Shown: positions 1-9,986 of the stretch, in pieces
Layout of the letters: each line of letters starts with the position of its first letter
How positions within the stretch are numbered: the stretch's first letter is position 1
NCBI GenBank assembly: GCA_965248255.1
Contig: CBDFIW010000001.1
Location: 496,001-560,000 of the forward strand
Direction: 5' to 3'
Length of the DNA stretch: 64,000 nt
Origin: JAKZVK01 sp965248255
Lineage (GTDB): Bacteria > Acidobacteriota > Terriglobia > Bryobacterales > UBA6623
Translations under genes and position numbers: made by a program
Notes under the pieces: generated by a model
Databases searched by the model: none
Seen by the model: the letters and a program-made list of their open reading frames with translations, nothing else
Told to the model about the DNA's origin: nothing

Positions 1-1105
1 CGGCTTGTCCGGCCACCGCGATGAGGTTCATCGGCACGTGCGCAACCAGCGACCCGCCGCCGAGCGGCGCAAAGCTCGTCGGCAGCGCCTGGTTGTTCCA
101 CAAGACGGTGGAACTCGCAAGCAAGCAGCGCCCAAAGACTTCGAGGTTAAAAGGGTCGCCCCCGGCAGCCGTCGATGACGGTCGCAACTGATCAATGCGA
201 GGCCCCCTGATCGTGAAGCGAAGGCGGCCGGTCTCTCCTCCTCCGGGACTCACGACCCGTACCGTCCTGCTGCCGGGAGCGGCGAGCAGCGCACCCGGGA
301 TCTGTGCCGTTAACGTCGAAACACTGGAAAAGTTGGTTGGCTGCACAACTCCATCCCAGCTGATTTGCGAACCAGCCAGAAAGTCCGATCCACCTACAGT
401 GAGTAAGAAGCTCCCGTCTCCAGCACAAGCCGTAGAGGGAGTAAGTCCGGAGATCGAAGGCGAGTCCACAATAACGAAGGGAAGACCGTTGGAAACACCG
501 CCTCCGGGAGCGGGGTTGAATACCGTCACGTTGAAGGTTCCTGGGGCGGCCAGCTGCGTCGCGGAGACTGGCGCTTCGAGCGTCGTGCCGCTGACGAAAG
601 TGGTGGGCTGGGCGACACCGTCGAACAAGACCGTCGAACCGTTGACGAAGCCTCCGCCCATCACGGTCACCGTACCCCCCCCCGGATCGCCCGCCGTCGC
701 ACTGTTCGGACTCAGGGAAGTCACCGTGGGAACCGGGTTAATGACAAAAAAAGCCAAAGGCGTTGACATCCCGCCTCCGGGAGGGGGGTTGAAAACCGTC
801 ACGAGATAGTTTCCGGCGACAAGCTGCTCCGCTGAGAGCATTGCCTGCAGGATCATACTGTTGACGAAAGTGGTCGCCTGGTCGACACCGTCTAACCGGA
901 CGATCGAGCCGTTGACGAAGACTGGACTGATTGAGCTCAGGTTCAACGCAAACCCCGTCTGGCCGGCCGTTGCAGTGTTCGGGTTAAGTGATATCGCCAC
1001 CCCTGCGAGACTGGGGTTGTTGACGGTAAATGGCAGGGCCGTCGACGTGCCGCCCCCCGGCCCGGGGGTAAACACCGTCACGCTGATCGTTCCGGCGACC
1101 GCAAG
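1..1105 (-). pseudogene. Downstream IPT-repeat part of a nonsense-interrupted surface protein
   Basis: The minus-strand frame of the upstream beta-propeller/IPT protein continues here without another stop and runs off the window start. It encodes about four further IPT/TIG-like repeats of roughly 85-90 residues, each with a GGGFVNGSTVLFDG-like core and an NPxPGGG turn. It is separated from the 5' part only by a TAG at 1106-1108, where sister repeats have CAG (Gln). Without readthrough or an internal restart it is probably not made, so I treat it as the orphaned 3' part of one gene. The true C-terminus lies outside the window. Confidence 0.7.
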
Positions 1106-2971
1106 CTACGCCGCGGTGACCATGACCTCCAGGGTCGTGTCGCTGACGAAAGTGGCGGGCTGGGCCACGCCGTCGAACAAGACCGTCGAACCGTTGACGA
1201 AGCCTCCGCCTGTCAGGGTCAACATAAACCCAGGATCACCGGCCGTTGCGCTGTTCTGACCCAAGGCAGTCAGCGTGGGAACCGGGTTGTTGATGTCGAA
1301 GTTCAGCGAGGCCGACAGCGCGCCGCCTGGGTTCATAACCTGGACCGGGACCGTCCCTATTACGGCGATTAACGCGGCGGGGATGGTGCCGGTGACCTGC
1401 CCGCCCGTGTTGACGACCGTCGCGACGGGCGTACCGTTGAACAACACCGTCGAGCCCATGACGAAGCAACCGCCGGTGACGATCAGCGGGAAACTCGGAC
1501 CACCCACGATCGTCGAAAGTGGGTTCAGCCCGCTGTTGGATGGACCTACGACAGGAAAAGAGAAGCCGGTTGACGCCACCCCGCCGGGGTTGTTGACGAC
1601 TGTGATTGAGGGCGTCCCGACGGTGTTGTGCAAACCCTGAGGGGCGGCGTTGAGCAACGTGCTGTTTACGAAAGTGGTGCCCAGCTGCGCAGCGTCCCAG
1701 TTCACTATTGCGCCGGCTGCAAAGTTCGCCCCATTGACAGTGAGATTGACGAAAGCCGGGTCGCCGGCGCATACATTTGGTGGTGCCAAGCTGCTGATCG
1801 CTGGATCATTCACGCTGATGCTGAAAGGGCCCGAAGGTCCCCCGGCGGGCGGAGGGTTCGTTACGACGACATCGAAGACGCCGGCGGTGGCGAGTTGGGC
1901 GGCTGGCACCATCGCCTCCAGGCTGCCGGCGCCGAGCACGGTTGTGGGGAGGGCCATGCCGTTGAAAGACGCAACCGAGCTCGCAATGAAACAAGAGCCC
2001 GTGACCGTGATGAGCGTAGCGGCGTCGCCGGCCGGAATGGTCGAAGGTGTGACATTCGCAATGGAGGGCGCGCAAGGGGCGACGTCAAGGTTCCAGCTAC
2101 CTGCAGGCGTTGAGATGACCTGCTGCGCGTACACTGGTGTGTCGAGCACAGCGGTGTCGGCGCTTAAGAAGCCGGTACCCCCGGTGAGCCGAATGATCTC
2201 TGCGTTGTTTGTTACAAGAATGTCACCGTTCTCTTCAAGGGCGACATCATTGGGGCTGACGAGCATGTTGTCAGCGGCGATGACGGTCTGTACTCCAGAA
2301 ATCGGGTCGATGCGGATAACCTCTTCTGGATCAAGAACCCCTTTCGCTTTGGAGGCTGCGAGTAGATCCGGATGGCGCTTTTCGGGGGACAGCATGCCCA
2401 TACCCGCGCCCGGGTCGGCAACGATGATGTCCCCATTCGGTGCAATCGCCACGCCGGCAGGGTTGGTCAGATCGCCGCCAGAGCTGACAACCGTATCGAC
2501 TTTCGTGATGCGATTGATGCGCCGGATCTCCTGCAAGATGGGCAGAGAGAAGATGATGTTGCCGTCCCCCTCAATCGCAATGCCGCCGATCGTTTGACTG
2601 TTCAGGTCAGAGAGCCCGTCGGTGGCGTCCGTCTTCGAGTCCATGACGGGGTCGTAACGGATGATCTGCGGGAAAGTGCCCCCGCCAGCGACGACCAGAA
2701 TTTTCCCATCGTCCTCAACCGCGAGATCCGTCGCGACCAAGAGGGGGAGGGTGGTCAGCACCGTGTCCAGGCCCGTCATGGGGTCAAGGCGAACCAGTTC
2801 CTCGTCAGGGGAGGCCACCCTGGTAAACAGAATCCCGCCGGTCTCATCGACCGCGATTCCGTCCACGAGGTTTCCGGCGGCGAAAAGCAGTGTCTGCGGA
2901 CCCAATGGAGGAGTCACGTGATAGACGCCATTGGACGTGGTCGAGCTAAACACAATGTCGCCCGGTAGCAA
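1106..2971 (-). CDS. Beta-propeller plus IPT/TIG-repeat surface protein, prematurely stopped
   Basis: About 621 residues. Residues 1 to about 300 are NHL/SMP-30-like propeller repeats (motifs such as GIAVDETGGILF, GVAIAPNGDIIVAD, DVALEENGDILVTN). From about 305 onward come four IPT/TIG immunoglobulin-like repeats. Such proteins are usually secreted or cell-surface and act in adhesion or glycan binding; a specific ligand cannot be read from the sequence. The start used is TTG with no signal peptide, and the real N-terminus may lie in another frame upstream (see 2914-3306). The frame ends at a TAG that replaces a conserved Gln codon of the repeat, and repeats continue in frame beyond it. Part of a larger broken gene. 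Confidence 0.75.
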   Translation of the reverse strand: MLPGDIVFSSTTSNGVYHVTPPLGPQTLLFAAGNLVDGIAVDETGGILFTRVASPDEELVRLDPMTGLDTVLTTLPLLVATDLAVEDDGKILVVAGGGTFPQIIRYDPVMDSKTDATDGLSDLNSQTIGGIAIEGDGNIIFSLPILQEIRRINRITKVDTVVSSGGDLTNPAGVAIAPNGDIIVADPGAGMGMLSPEKRHPDLLAASKAKGVLDPEEVIRIDPISGVQTVIAADNMLVSPNDVALEENGDILVTNNAEIIRLTGGTGFLSADTAVLDTPVYAQQVISTPAGSWNLDVAPCAPSIANVTPSTIPAGDAATLITVTGSCFIASSVASFNGMALPTTVLGAGSLEAMVPAAQLATAGVFDVVVTNPPPAGGPSGPFSISVNDPAISSLAPPNVCAGDPAFVNLTVNGANFAAGAIVNWDAAQLGTTFVNSTLLNAAPQGLHNTVGTPSITVVNNPGGVASTGFSFPVVGPSNSGLNPLSTIVGGPSFPLIVTGGCFVMGSTVLFNGTPVATVVNTGGQVTGTIPAALIAVIGTVPVQVMNPGGALSASLNFDINNPVPTLTALGQNSATAGDPGFMLTLTGGGFVNGSTVLFDGVAQPATFVSDTTLEVMVTAA

Positions 2972-3306
2972 GGTGAAGGGCGCCTTTGCCAGGAACGAAC
3001 CGGAAGGGCCGAGGAGCCGCTTTCCGGGTCCGGTTCCGATCTGCCGCTGCCCACTGCCGGATTACGATCGTCCGTCACGGGCTGATCTCCCGGCGTGCTT
3101 GCTGCCGCAGCCTGTGAGTCCGGGGTCGAGGCCGAGGGAGAGTCCAGATCCGACGGCGTAAGCGGCACCGCACCAAAGCAGAGTACGGCCAACCAACACG
3201 TTCGCTGTGCAAGCTTCGGGAACACTATTCTCTTCCGGACCGAATCGCTTCGGCGATCCAACCTATCGACGGGGCCGGTTGACCCAAGCGGGGTCTTCGA
3301 CCTCAA
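2914..3306 (-). pseudogene. Possible frameshifted N-terminus (signal peptide and linker) of the IPT protein
   Basis: This minus-strand frame has a basic stretch followed by a hydrophobic segment (KLAQRTCWLAVLCFGAVPL) that resembles a signal peptide, then a Ser/Pro/Asp-rich linker. It ends overlapping, out of frame, the start of the propeller protein, which itself lacks any export signal. The propeller frame upstream of its TTG reads FLAKAPFTLLPGD and is open only as far as a TAA, so a one-base shift near 3000-3060 would join the two. This is inference from composition; a chance ORF is the alternative. Confidence 0.3.
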
Positions 3307-3468
3307 ACCGAGCGCCGGTTGAGAAACCGAGGCTGGAACGCCAGTGTCGGGTCGCAGCTTCGAGTGGCTCGTCGGGTTGTTGACCCCTCACGGGCTCGGT
3401 TGCTTGGTGCGCCAGATCGCTCGTATCTAGTCACAAGTCACTCATGTGTCCAGTGCAAGTGAAACCGG

Positions 3469-5301
3469 CTAGTCCCCAGCAATCGGCTGGTCCACGGTCG
3501 AAGGCTTCGCAGCGGCGGCGCCGTTGGTTTGGGCGTTTGCGGTTCCAGCGGCAGTCGAAAGGACGTTCAGCGGTGAAGCCTTGCCGTTCGGCCCCTTCTC
3601 CTCGCGGCTCGTGCCGTAGATACTGAACGGCTGGCCGACGTTCATGTTGCGCAGTTCCTCGGGCGTCTGCTTGCGGTGCTTCGCGATCAAGCGAGGCTGT
3701 TGGATGGGCGTGGTGTTCTCGTCGTCCCAGTTGAGGTAGAGGTGATCCTGCAGCTTCTTCTCCGAGACACCGGCGAAGCGCATGGCGGGCCATTTGAATT
3801 GCTCGCCGTGCACCCAGCGTCCACGGCCGTAGTAGAAGGCCTTCGTTCCCCAACGGAAGTACACGCGGGAGCGGTCACTTACCTCACCGAAATCGAGGCT
3901 CTGCTTCCAAGCCGTCATGATGAATTCCCACTGGAGCTTCGTAAGCTGTTTCGCCTTGAGCGCCTTGTCTTTGGACATGCGCGTGTCTTCGAGCGGGGTG
4001 AAGATCGAAGGGACATACAGGATCTTGTTCTTCTTGAGACGGTGCAGAAGTTGCAGAGTTTGATGCAGGTCATCCTCGGTTTCGTTGGGCAAGCCAACGA
4101 TGAACGTGCAGACGGGGAACCAGTTGTTCTCGTTGAGGATGCGGATACCCTCGACAACAATCTCCTGCCAATCGCGGATGTCAAATGGCAGTGACTTGCC
4201 CGACATGGTCAAGGCACCCAGGCGACCCGAGCCCGTTTCGATGCCGATCAGCGGGGCGAGGAATTTCTTGTCCGGGTGGGTAGAGAAGCGGTTGCGCAAA
4301 GCGCTTTTGTCGAGCAGGATCTTCGACATCTCCTTGACGAGATCCGGGTTGACGACGGCGGGAGCGATCGTGGCATGTGACAGGGGCAAGTATTCGACGC
4401 CGGGTTCGCTTGCAATCGAATCGTAGAAGTTGCAAATGGCATCCGCGTTCGGAATGTAGAAAGGCGCGGCCGCCCCGTACATGAAAACGTCTTCCGAGAC
4501 CGGAAAGATGATCTTGCCGGCGTTGCTGGTGTTGGCGCGGACGGTTTCCATGCACTGCTCGGGCGGCACAGAGATGCGCGTCTCCAGCGTTGGCGAGCAG
4601 AAAGCGCACTGGCGGCCGCAGCCGCGATTCATCTCTACGATGCCGTAGGTGGAGCGCTTCTTGGGGATGACGATCTGTTCAATCGTGGGTTCGGCGGAAT
4701 TGACCACCGAAGGCAGATCCTCGCCCGCTTCGGCTTTCTGAAACAGGTCGAGTGCGACGCTCTCGGCACGGCCATTGATGATGCAATCCACTCCGAGCCG
4801 CTCCATGGAGTTGGTCTTGTGGATCTGCCAGGCGCCGGCGCCTCCCACAATCACCTTGGGCCGGTACTTCTGAATCACCGGGTGGAGGTAGATGCGTTCG
4901 CTCTCGGCAGCGTTGATTGGGCGCGCGGTGCTTCCAAAGATGTTGCTGTAGACTCCGGTTGAGAAGGCGGTCCCAATGGGGTTGTGCGCACCGACGCCGA
5001 CCGCGGCGGTTCGCGGCCCGACGAAATGCTCTAGATCGTCGGGGTGGCAAACGGCTACATCTTGTGGCGGATAGTGTTTGAGCAGGATCGCTTCAATGAC
5101 CCGAACGCCGTAGGGTATGACGATCGCAGTGCCATCGGCGTACTTCGGCTGCTCGAACTTGTTCTTGTACATGAACCGGGGCACGTAGCGAGCTGGGGCA
5201 GAGGCATAGACCATCTGCTTCCACGGGCTGAACTCCTGCTCCGTGCTCTCGGTGTCGGGTGCAGTTAGGACAAACTTCACCCCTCTAGGGTCATACTCCA
5301 T
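3469..5301 (-). CDS. B12-binding-type radical SAM protein
   Basis: 610 residues. The N-terminal ~200 residues look like a Rossmann-type cobalamin-binding domain as found in B12-dependent radical SAM proteins (AVGVGAHNPIG, KVIVGGAGAW), but I see no clear DxHxxG cobalt-ligand motif. The radical SAM cluster motif CxxxCxxC is at about C228, C232 and C235 (RGCGRQCAFC), followed by the TIM-barrel half with GIETGSGRLG and TFIVGLPNETEDD. These enzymes cleave S-adenosylmethionine at a 4Fe-4S cluster to start radical chemistry such as methylation or methylthiolation; the substrate here is unknown. The C-terminal ~60 residues are Ala/Thr-rich and low complexity. The ATG start fits the length. It stands alone on its strand. 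Confidence 0.85.
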   Translation of the reverse strand: MEYDPRGVKFVLTAPDTESTEQEFSPWKQMVYASAPARYVPRFMYKNKFEQPKYADGTAIVIPYGVRVIEAILLKHYPPQDVAVCHPDDLEHFVGPRTAAVGVGAHNPIGTAFSTGVYSNIFGSTARPINAAESERIYLHPVIQKYRPKVIVGGAGAWQIHKTNSMERLGVDCIINGRAESVALDLFQKAEAGEDLPSVVNSAEPTIEQIVIPKKRSTYGIVEMNRGCGRQCAFCSPTLETRISVPPEQCMETVRANTSNAGKIIFPVSEDVFMYGAAAPFYIPNADAICNFYDSIASEPGVEYLPLSHATIAPAVVNPDLVKEMSKILLDKSALRNRFSTHPDKKFLAPLIGIETGSGRLGALTMSGKSLPFDIRDWQEIVVEGIRILNENNWFPVCTFIVGLPNETEDDLHQTLQLLHRLKKNKILYVPSIFTPLEDTRMSKDKALKAKQLTKLQWEFIMTAWKQSLDFGEVSDRSRVYFRWGTKAFYYGRGRWVHGEQFKWPAMRFAGVSEKKLQDHLYLNWDDENTTPIQQPRLIAKHRKQTPEELRNMNVGQPFSIYGTSREEKGPNGKASPLNVLSTAAGTANAQTNGAAAAKPSTVDQPIAGD

Positions 5302-5720
5302 CGCACTCCTCCCAACGAAGACCTTGATTGTACCCCAGTTGGAGCCCGGATTCGAGTCGCTGTTTCAGAGAATTCAGAAGACCCGATTCGACACGGCCAA
5401 AGCCTCCTTGCTCGGTCGAACAGCACAACACGGAAGCCGTTGCTTGATTGGTTCGCTACGCTGCCGCGAAGAGCGCACACAGAAGAGGTGCGGGACCGTA
5501 GCGGTCATCTGAATGGAGGTGCAACAACGCCGACCGGGCGGCGCCTTCCAACTCACAACCTGCACCTGTCGTTTTTCGATCACAGAAGTTTCATTTTTTT
5601 TTCGAGCCCGGTTTGGACGCCGATCCCGACGCTTCTCAGCAGCCAGCCGGAGCGCGAGACAGCCGCGAATTACACCAGATAGAGTAGTGATAACATCATA
5701 TAACCCTCTATAAAGTACTT
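5302..5720. other. Intergenic region, no gene recognised
   Basis: Between the radical SAM gene (leftward) and the broken ORF starting at 5721 (rightward). Short open frames exist but none resembles a protein family. The 5580-5720 part is locally A+T-rich compared with its surroundings and could hold promoters for either side; I see no convincing -35/-10 pair. Confidence 0.5.
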
Positions 5721-6853
5721 TTGCTGAATATTATTGCTCGCCACTCAAAGTCAGGAATCGCTCTTCCCCGGGGGCCTCGGAAGGCTCAACTATATCGAGT
5801 TGCCGGGGGTGCCCGTTCTAAGGTGGATACCAGGGAGGGGGGGGCGAATAGCCTGACCGGCGGCACGGTTCGCGGCATGGTCCCCGTCGACGTCATTGCA
5901 ACACAAGCAGACGCGTCTAACATCATCATCCGGGGACTCTCGCTGAAGGGCGGGAGCAGTCAGGAGAGCCTGTTTAAGAACCTGATCGGGTTTCTTGCGA
6001 ACGAGTCGGTGGTTGAAGAAGTGTCGGCCGGTTTCATGAGTTCCGCGAATTTCGATTTAGCAGCCGTGAGCCTGACGAATGCTCAGAGCGCCAGCATCGC
6101 GTTCACGGGCAATGGGACCCCCGGACAGACAGTGGACGTGGAAATGCTCGGGCGAGGTTCGCGCGCCACGGCGGCCTATCCGACCTACACCGTGACCGCG
6201 ACTTCCCTGCCTGCCATTGACAGCATTTTTTTCCCCGCCGGCGGCCTCATCCAACTCCGCTTCTCGGGCATTCATGGGGTCGTTGGTGATGGAGAAATCG
6301 TGACCATTTCTTCGACGACGGAGACGACAGCCGCAGGCGCGGCCGGCACCTGGAATGTGTTCATCTTTACGGCGAGTGAAGTCCTGCTGCTCAACTCTTC
6401 CGGCACGGGGACGGACTGTACGGGGGCTGTGGAGGAGCTACGGCTACTGAGAGTGCGATTCGCGCCGCGAAGATGGCTGAGGCGCTGGCCTTTCACTTGA
6501 ACAGCCAACCGGTGTTCTTTCAGGATTACACTGCCGTCGCGCAGGGCATCACCGTTCACCTGCAAGAGCGACGTTTCGGTGGCAACCCCGCCTCGTTTGT
6601 CGTGACGACCACTCTTCCAAGTACGACAACCGACTGGGCTTTTACGAACCGGGGCGGGAACGCCCTCCTGGCGCTCTATTCCAACAGCTTCAGCTCGAAG
6701 TTCTCGCGCATCGGGTGTGGCGGTTTTCATTTTCAGTTTCACTGTGTGACGGTCCAGGGCATCAACAATCAGCACAGTTTCCGGAGCTCCGGTTGTCGCC
6801 GCGCCGAGCCCGAGGTTACACGTGCGCTGGATCACCGTTTCGCAAGTCACTAG
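5721..6853 (+). pseudogene. Unrecognised Thr/Ser/Ala-rich protein, frameshifted
   Basis: The first frame (5721-6500) encodes a beta-rich, Ser/Thr/Ala-rich polypeptide (NAQSASIAFTGNGTPGQTVD, ASEVLLLNSSGTGTDCTG). It then switches, near the G-run at 6422-6427, into a second frame that continues plausibly as GGATATESAIRAAKMAEALAFHLNS and runs to about 6690 before losing protein character. Composition suggests an extracellular or virion-like structural protein, but I recognise no family. The start codon (TTG) is weak and the first ~50 residues look non-coding. Read as a decayed gene needing one indel to join its halves. Confidence 0.4.
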
Positions 6854-7168
6854 GATTTGGAAACTCAAGACTCCGGTGCACCTCCAAAAATTCCGAAGTC
6901 GAAGTGACGGTTGCACAGAAAGGCCTGGGGCAACTAGGTCTCCTTCACTTCGGCCTGATTGGCCAATCGATCGGGAGCTGGCCTAGGGAACGCATAGCAG
7001 GAGGCGCCGCTGGATCCGCCCTTGTCGTTAGTGCCGTATCGGGGCTGCCTCGGGCCGCAAAGGTTGGTGGGGGGCGATGAGGGCGGGTCCGAGGCAGTTT
7101 CGATAGGGCGACTTGAAGGAAGCCGCTGGGCATTGTCAAGTTAACGTCGGTCAGCGACAATCGACCGA
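6854..7168. other. Intergenic region, nothing recognised
   Basis: About 315 bases between the decayed ORF and the IS6 transposase remnant. No RNA gene, promoter or protein family could be supported. Likely junk between mobile-element remnants. Confidence 0.4.
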
Positions 7169-7531
7169 TGGGATCACTGTATCGACGCCACCGCTTTCCA
7201 CCCGAAAATCATCAGCCACGCCGTCTGGCTGTACCATCGGTTCGCTCTCAGCTTTCGCGATGTCGAGGACCTTCTCGCCGAGCGTGGCATCACGGTGTCC
7301 TACGAAGCGATTCGATCCTGGTGCCGGAAGTTTGGCCCCGCGTACGCCCGCACATTGCGGCGGCGGCAAGGTCGTCTCGGCGACATCTGGCACGTGGACG
7401 AAGTGTTCATCACCATCCGCGGCGAACGCCGTTATCTTTGGAGAGCCGTGGACCAGGATGGCGAGATCCTCGATATCCTGGTCACGCGCCACAGAGACAG
7501 GAAAGCTGTGTGGTTCGCCAAAACTTCGTAG
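7169..7531 (+). pseudogene. IS6-family transposase fragment
   Basis: The frame reads FHPKIISHAVWLYHRFALSF, then the HTH-like part FRDVEDLLAERGITVSYEAIRSW, then GDIWHVDEVFITIRGERRYLWRAVDQDG, which is the first catalytic Asp region of IS6 (IS26/IS240-like) DDE transposases. The family is normally about 230 residues. Here the protein stops after RKAVWFAKTS, so the second Asp and the Glu are missing. No clear start codon precedes the conserved part. A dead remnant, flanked on the right by a strong hairpin and another transposase. Confidence 0.75.
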
Positions 7532-7543
7532 CCGATCGAAAAG

Positions 7544-7572
7544 AAGACCGGACTCGTATACGATCCGGTCTT
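7544..7572. terminator. Strong inverted repeat, possible bidirectional terminator
   Basis: A nine-base arm AAGACCGGA pairs with TCCGGTCTT, and the inner part TCGTATACGA is itself palindromic, leaving only one unpaired C. The right arm ends in TTT and the left complement also ends in T residues. It lies just after the IS6 transposase remnant, so it could be its terminator or the end of a lost element. Confidence 0.45.
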
Positions 7573-7733
7573 TGGGGGTGTCGGCGTGCTGGGCGTGCCC
7601 GGCAATCTGGCCGGCCAGCGAGCACAGTACTTGCTGTGCGAGGATTTCTGCACGTACTTGAGCACCCGTCGCCGTTGCCACTGCCCCATCGAATTGCACA
7701 ATCGACAAACCGCGACTCGAATGCGTGACTCTG

Positions 7734-8769
7734 CTAGGCGGCGCGGCGTTCGTAGCGATGGTGCAGCCCGCCGACTTCCGGAAACTCCATTACCTTGCCA
7801 ACTTCAGGACCTTGCACCCCTCGCTCGATCAGCGCGTCCTTGTCCAACCCCAAGTGCGTTCTCGATCGATGGTAATAGCCGAAATAGCTCGTCAAGATCC
7901 GTCTCAGATGTTTCCGGTTTGAGCACAATGACATGGTCCAAACACTCCCGTCGGATCGATCCGATCAGCCGCTCGGCGAAAGCATTCTGCCACGGACTTC
8001 GCGGTGCCGTCAGCACCTCCTTGACGCCCATGCCCTCGACCCGCTCCCGGAACTCGTCGCCGTAGATTCCATCGCGGTCGCGCAGCAAATAACGTGGCGC
8101 TGTATCCTCCGGAAAGGCCTCGATCATCTGCTGGCCTGTCCAAAACGCCGTGGGATGGGCGGTCACGTTGAAATGCACCACACGCCGACGCTCGTGGGCC
8201 AGCACCACGAAGACATACAAGATACGGAGACTGATCGTGGGGACGGTGAAGAAATCCAACGCCACCAAGTCCCTGGCGTGATTGGCGAGAAAGACCCGCC
8301 AGCTTTGCGAGGGAGGCTGACGGGTCTTGGCAAGCAAACGCGAGATCGTGCGCTCGGAAATCTGGAAGCCCAGCTTGAGCAACTCGCCGTGGATGCGCGG
8401 CGCACCCCACAGCGGATTCGCGTGTTTCATCGTGCGAATCAGGGCGCGGACCTCACCCGTTACACGCGGCCGTCCGGACTTTCGCCCGCACTTCCGGCTC
8501 TTCCAACGCCAGCAGCGCCGGAAACCTTGACGATGCCAGCCGACGACGGTCTTGGGTCGAACGATGTCAACGATCGAACGCCAATGGGACCAGCAGCGAG
8601 ACAACCAGACCCAGAACAGGCGATCGGTTGGGCGCAGGCGAGGTCGTTTGGCGTTTCGCTTGTAGACTGCCAGTTGCTGGCGAAGCGCCAGATTCTCAAG
8701 GATGAGACCGCGGCGGCTGGGCAGAGCCAAGTTGAGCAGTCGAACGAGCCGGAAGACGAAGGGAATCAC
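7734..8769 (-). pseudogene. rve-type DDE transposase, C-terminal frameshift
   Basis: From 8769 the frame encodes an integrase-core transposase with an N-terminal region (ENLALRQQLAVYKRN), a DNA-binding part (RPKTVVGWHRQGF, WGAPRIHGELLKLGF) and the DDE core: Asp in LVALDFFTVPT, Asp in LLRDRDGIYG, Glu in FAERLIGSIRRE. Near 7915-7930 the frame is lost; the expected C-terminus (HLRRILTSYFGYYHRSRTHL to GGLHHRYERRAA) lies in another minus frame at 7734-7920. The homologue at 10807-11847 has both parts in one frame, which shows this copy is broken by a small indel. Confidence 0.8.
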
Positions 8770-8970
8770 TGCTCCAGAATGCGCGAACGGCGGACCCGGC
8801 TGTCAAGGCCGCGTGGGCTCAAGCGCCTCAATCTAAACGGCTACGTAGTTTTGGCGAGGCACACGGGTGATCGGGAAGGTGATCTGGCAAGCAAGTCTTC
8901 CTTCTACCCCATGGCCCAAATCACGCCGAAAAACCGCTTCTGCTATTATTGACTCCCGCATAATATAGAG

Positions 8971-9462
8971 TCAGTCAAAACAAAGAGAAGACTGTTTCCA
9001 GAAGGCCGTGATCAAACGCGGTTTGCGGTACATGCGGCGGAGTGCCTTGCGGGCCCGCTCGTTCAGCTCGCCGTAGTCTTTCGGACAGACGTTCGGCAAC
9101 TCGTGCTGCTTCCAGTAAGCCCAGATGTATTCCACCGGATTCAACTCCGGCGCATAGGGTGGCAAGTACTCGGTTGCGATGTGGCCTTCGGAGAGTTCGA
9201 TGAACTCTTGCACCAGGCGGCTACGGTGCGCCGGCAGCCGATCCCAGACGATCAGCAGCGGGCGATCGATATGACGTACCAACGCCTTGAGAAAGTCGGT
9301 CACTTGCTCTTTGCCGATCGCACCGGGATAGAGCCGGAAGTAGAAGTTACGCAGCGTCAGCCCCGCCGAGACGGAAAGCTTCTCCCAGTTGAAGTTAAAC
9401 TGCAGCACCGGTGTTTGGCCACGTGGCGCCCAGGTGCGGCAGCGATGCGGCTTCTGACTCAA
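8971..9462 (-). CDS. IS630-A transposase, orfB (DDE catalytic part)
   Basis: Encodes the catalytic half: second Asp in LLIVWDRLPAHRS and Glu in APELNPVEYIWAYWKQ, the DDE_3 pattern of IS630. The first Asp lies upstream in FIDESGLSQ, reached only through the -1 frameshift from orfA. Taken alone it has only a TTG start inside the core, so it is probably made as the frameshift fusion. Confidence 0.85.
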   Translation of the reverse strand: MSQKPHRCRTWAPRGQTPVLQFNFNWEKLSVSAGLTLRNFYFRLYPGAIGKEQVTDFLKALVRHIDRPLLIVWDRLPAHRSRLVQEFIELSEGHIATEYLPPYAPELNPVEYIWAYWKQHELPNVCPKDYGELNERARKALRRMYRKPRLITAFWKQSSLCFD

Positions 9463-9986
9463 TCCGCTTTCGTCGATGAAGACGAGCGTACGGCCTTCGT
9501 TTTGGGCTTTTTTTTAATGCGCTTCCAGGTCTTGCGCTTCCAGGTGCGGATCCGCTCTTCGTTGCGCTCGCGCGCCTTTCCGGCCGGGCGTTGCGGGCTC
9601 CAGTCGAGCGCTCGCAGGATCTTCCAGGCGTGGCCTGCGTGGTATGCGACCCCGAACTCGTCTCCGATCAGCCGAGCCACCCGCGGACAGCTCCACAGGG
9701 GCGTTGGGAAGCCGTGGGCTTCCGGGCCTTCCAGCAGCAGCGACGTCAGGCGTTCGCGTTGTGCGGCATCGAGGAGCGGCTTGCGTCCGGCGCGCCCGGC
9801 CTGGCGGAGTCCGGCCGCACCCTGCTCGCGGTATTGCCGCCGCCACTCACTGACGGTTTGGCGAGCGACGTTCAGCCGTCTCGCCGTCTCGGACTGATTG
9901 TGGCCTTGGTGGAGCAGCCGCATCGCTTCGAAACGGCGCTTCTCCAGCGCCTTGAAATCCCGCTTCACACCTTTGGGGTTGCCCAT
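9459..9986 (-). CDS. IS630-A transposase, orfA (HTH part)
   Basis: The 175-residue product from the ATG of MGNPKGVKRDF carries a Psq/HTH-29-type DNA-binding domain (LLHQGHNQSETARRLNVARQTVSEWRR) and a winged second half (WSCPRVARLIGDEFGVAYH, HAWKILRALDWSPQRP). It ends 15 codons past the A8 run at 9508-9515. A -1 slip on A AAA AAG (9507-9513) fuses it to orfB through EGRTLVFIDESGL, which holds the first catalytic Asp. The fused transposase would be about 338 residues, normal for IS630. Confidence 0.85.
   Translation of the reverse strand: MGNPKGVKRDFKALEKRRFEAMRLLHQGHNQSETARRLNVARQTVSEWRRQYREQGAAGLRQAGRAGRKPLLDAAQRERLTSLLLEGPEAHGFPTPLWSCPRVARLIGDEFGVAYHAGHAWKILRALDWSPQRPAGKARERNEERIRTWKRKTWKRIKKKPKTKAVRSSSSTKAD

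Noticed and set aside
1..2100. CRISPR-like spaced repeats
   Set aside because: Repeats are about 260 bp, diverged and protein-coding (IPT domains); no short identical repeats with unique spacers occur anywhere in the window.
195..2597. Long open frames on the plus strand across the IPT gene
   Set aside because: They are antisense shadows of a GC-rich repeat gene; their repeats mirror the minus-strand IPT modules and match no family.
9507..9515. IS630-A two-ORF layout as a pseudogene
   Set aside because: The A-run and both frames are conserved in every copy, so programmed frameshifting is the better reading.
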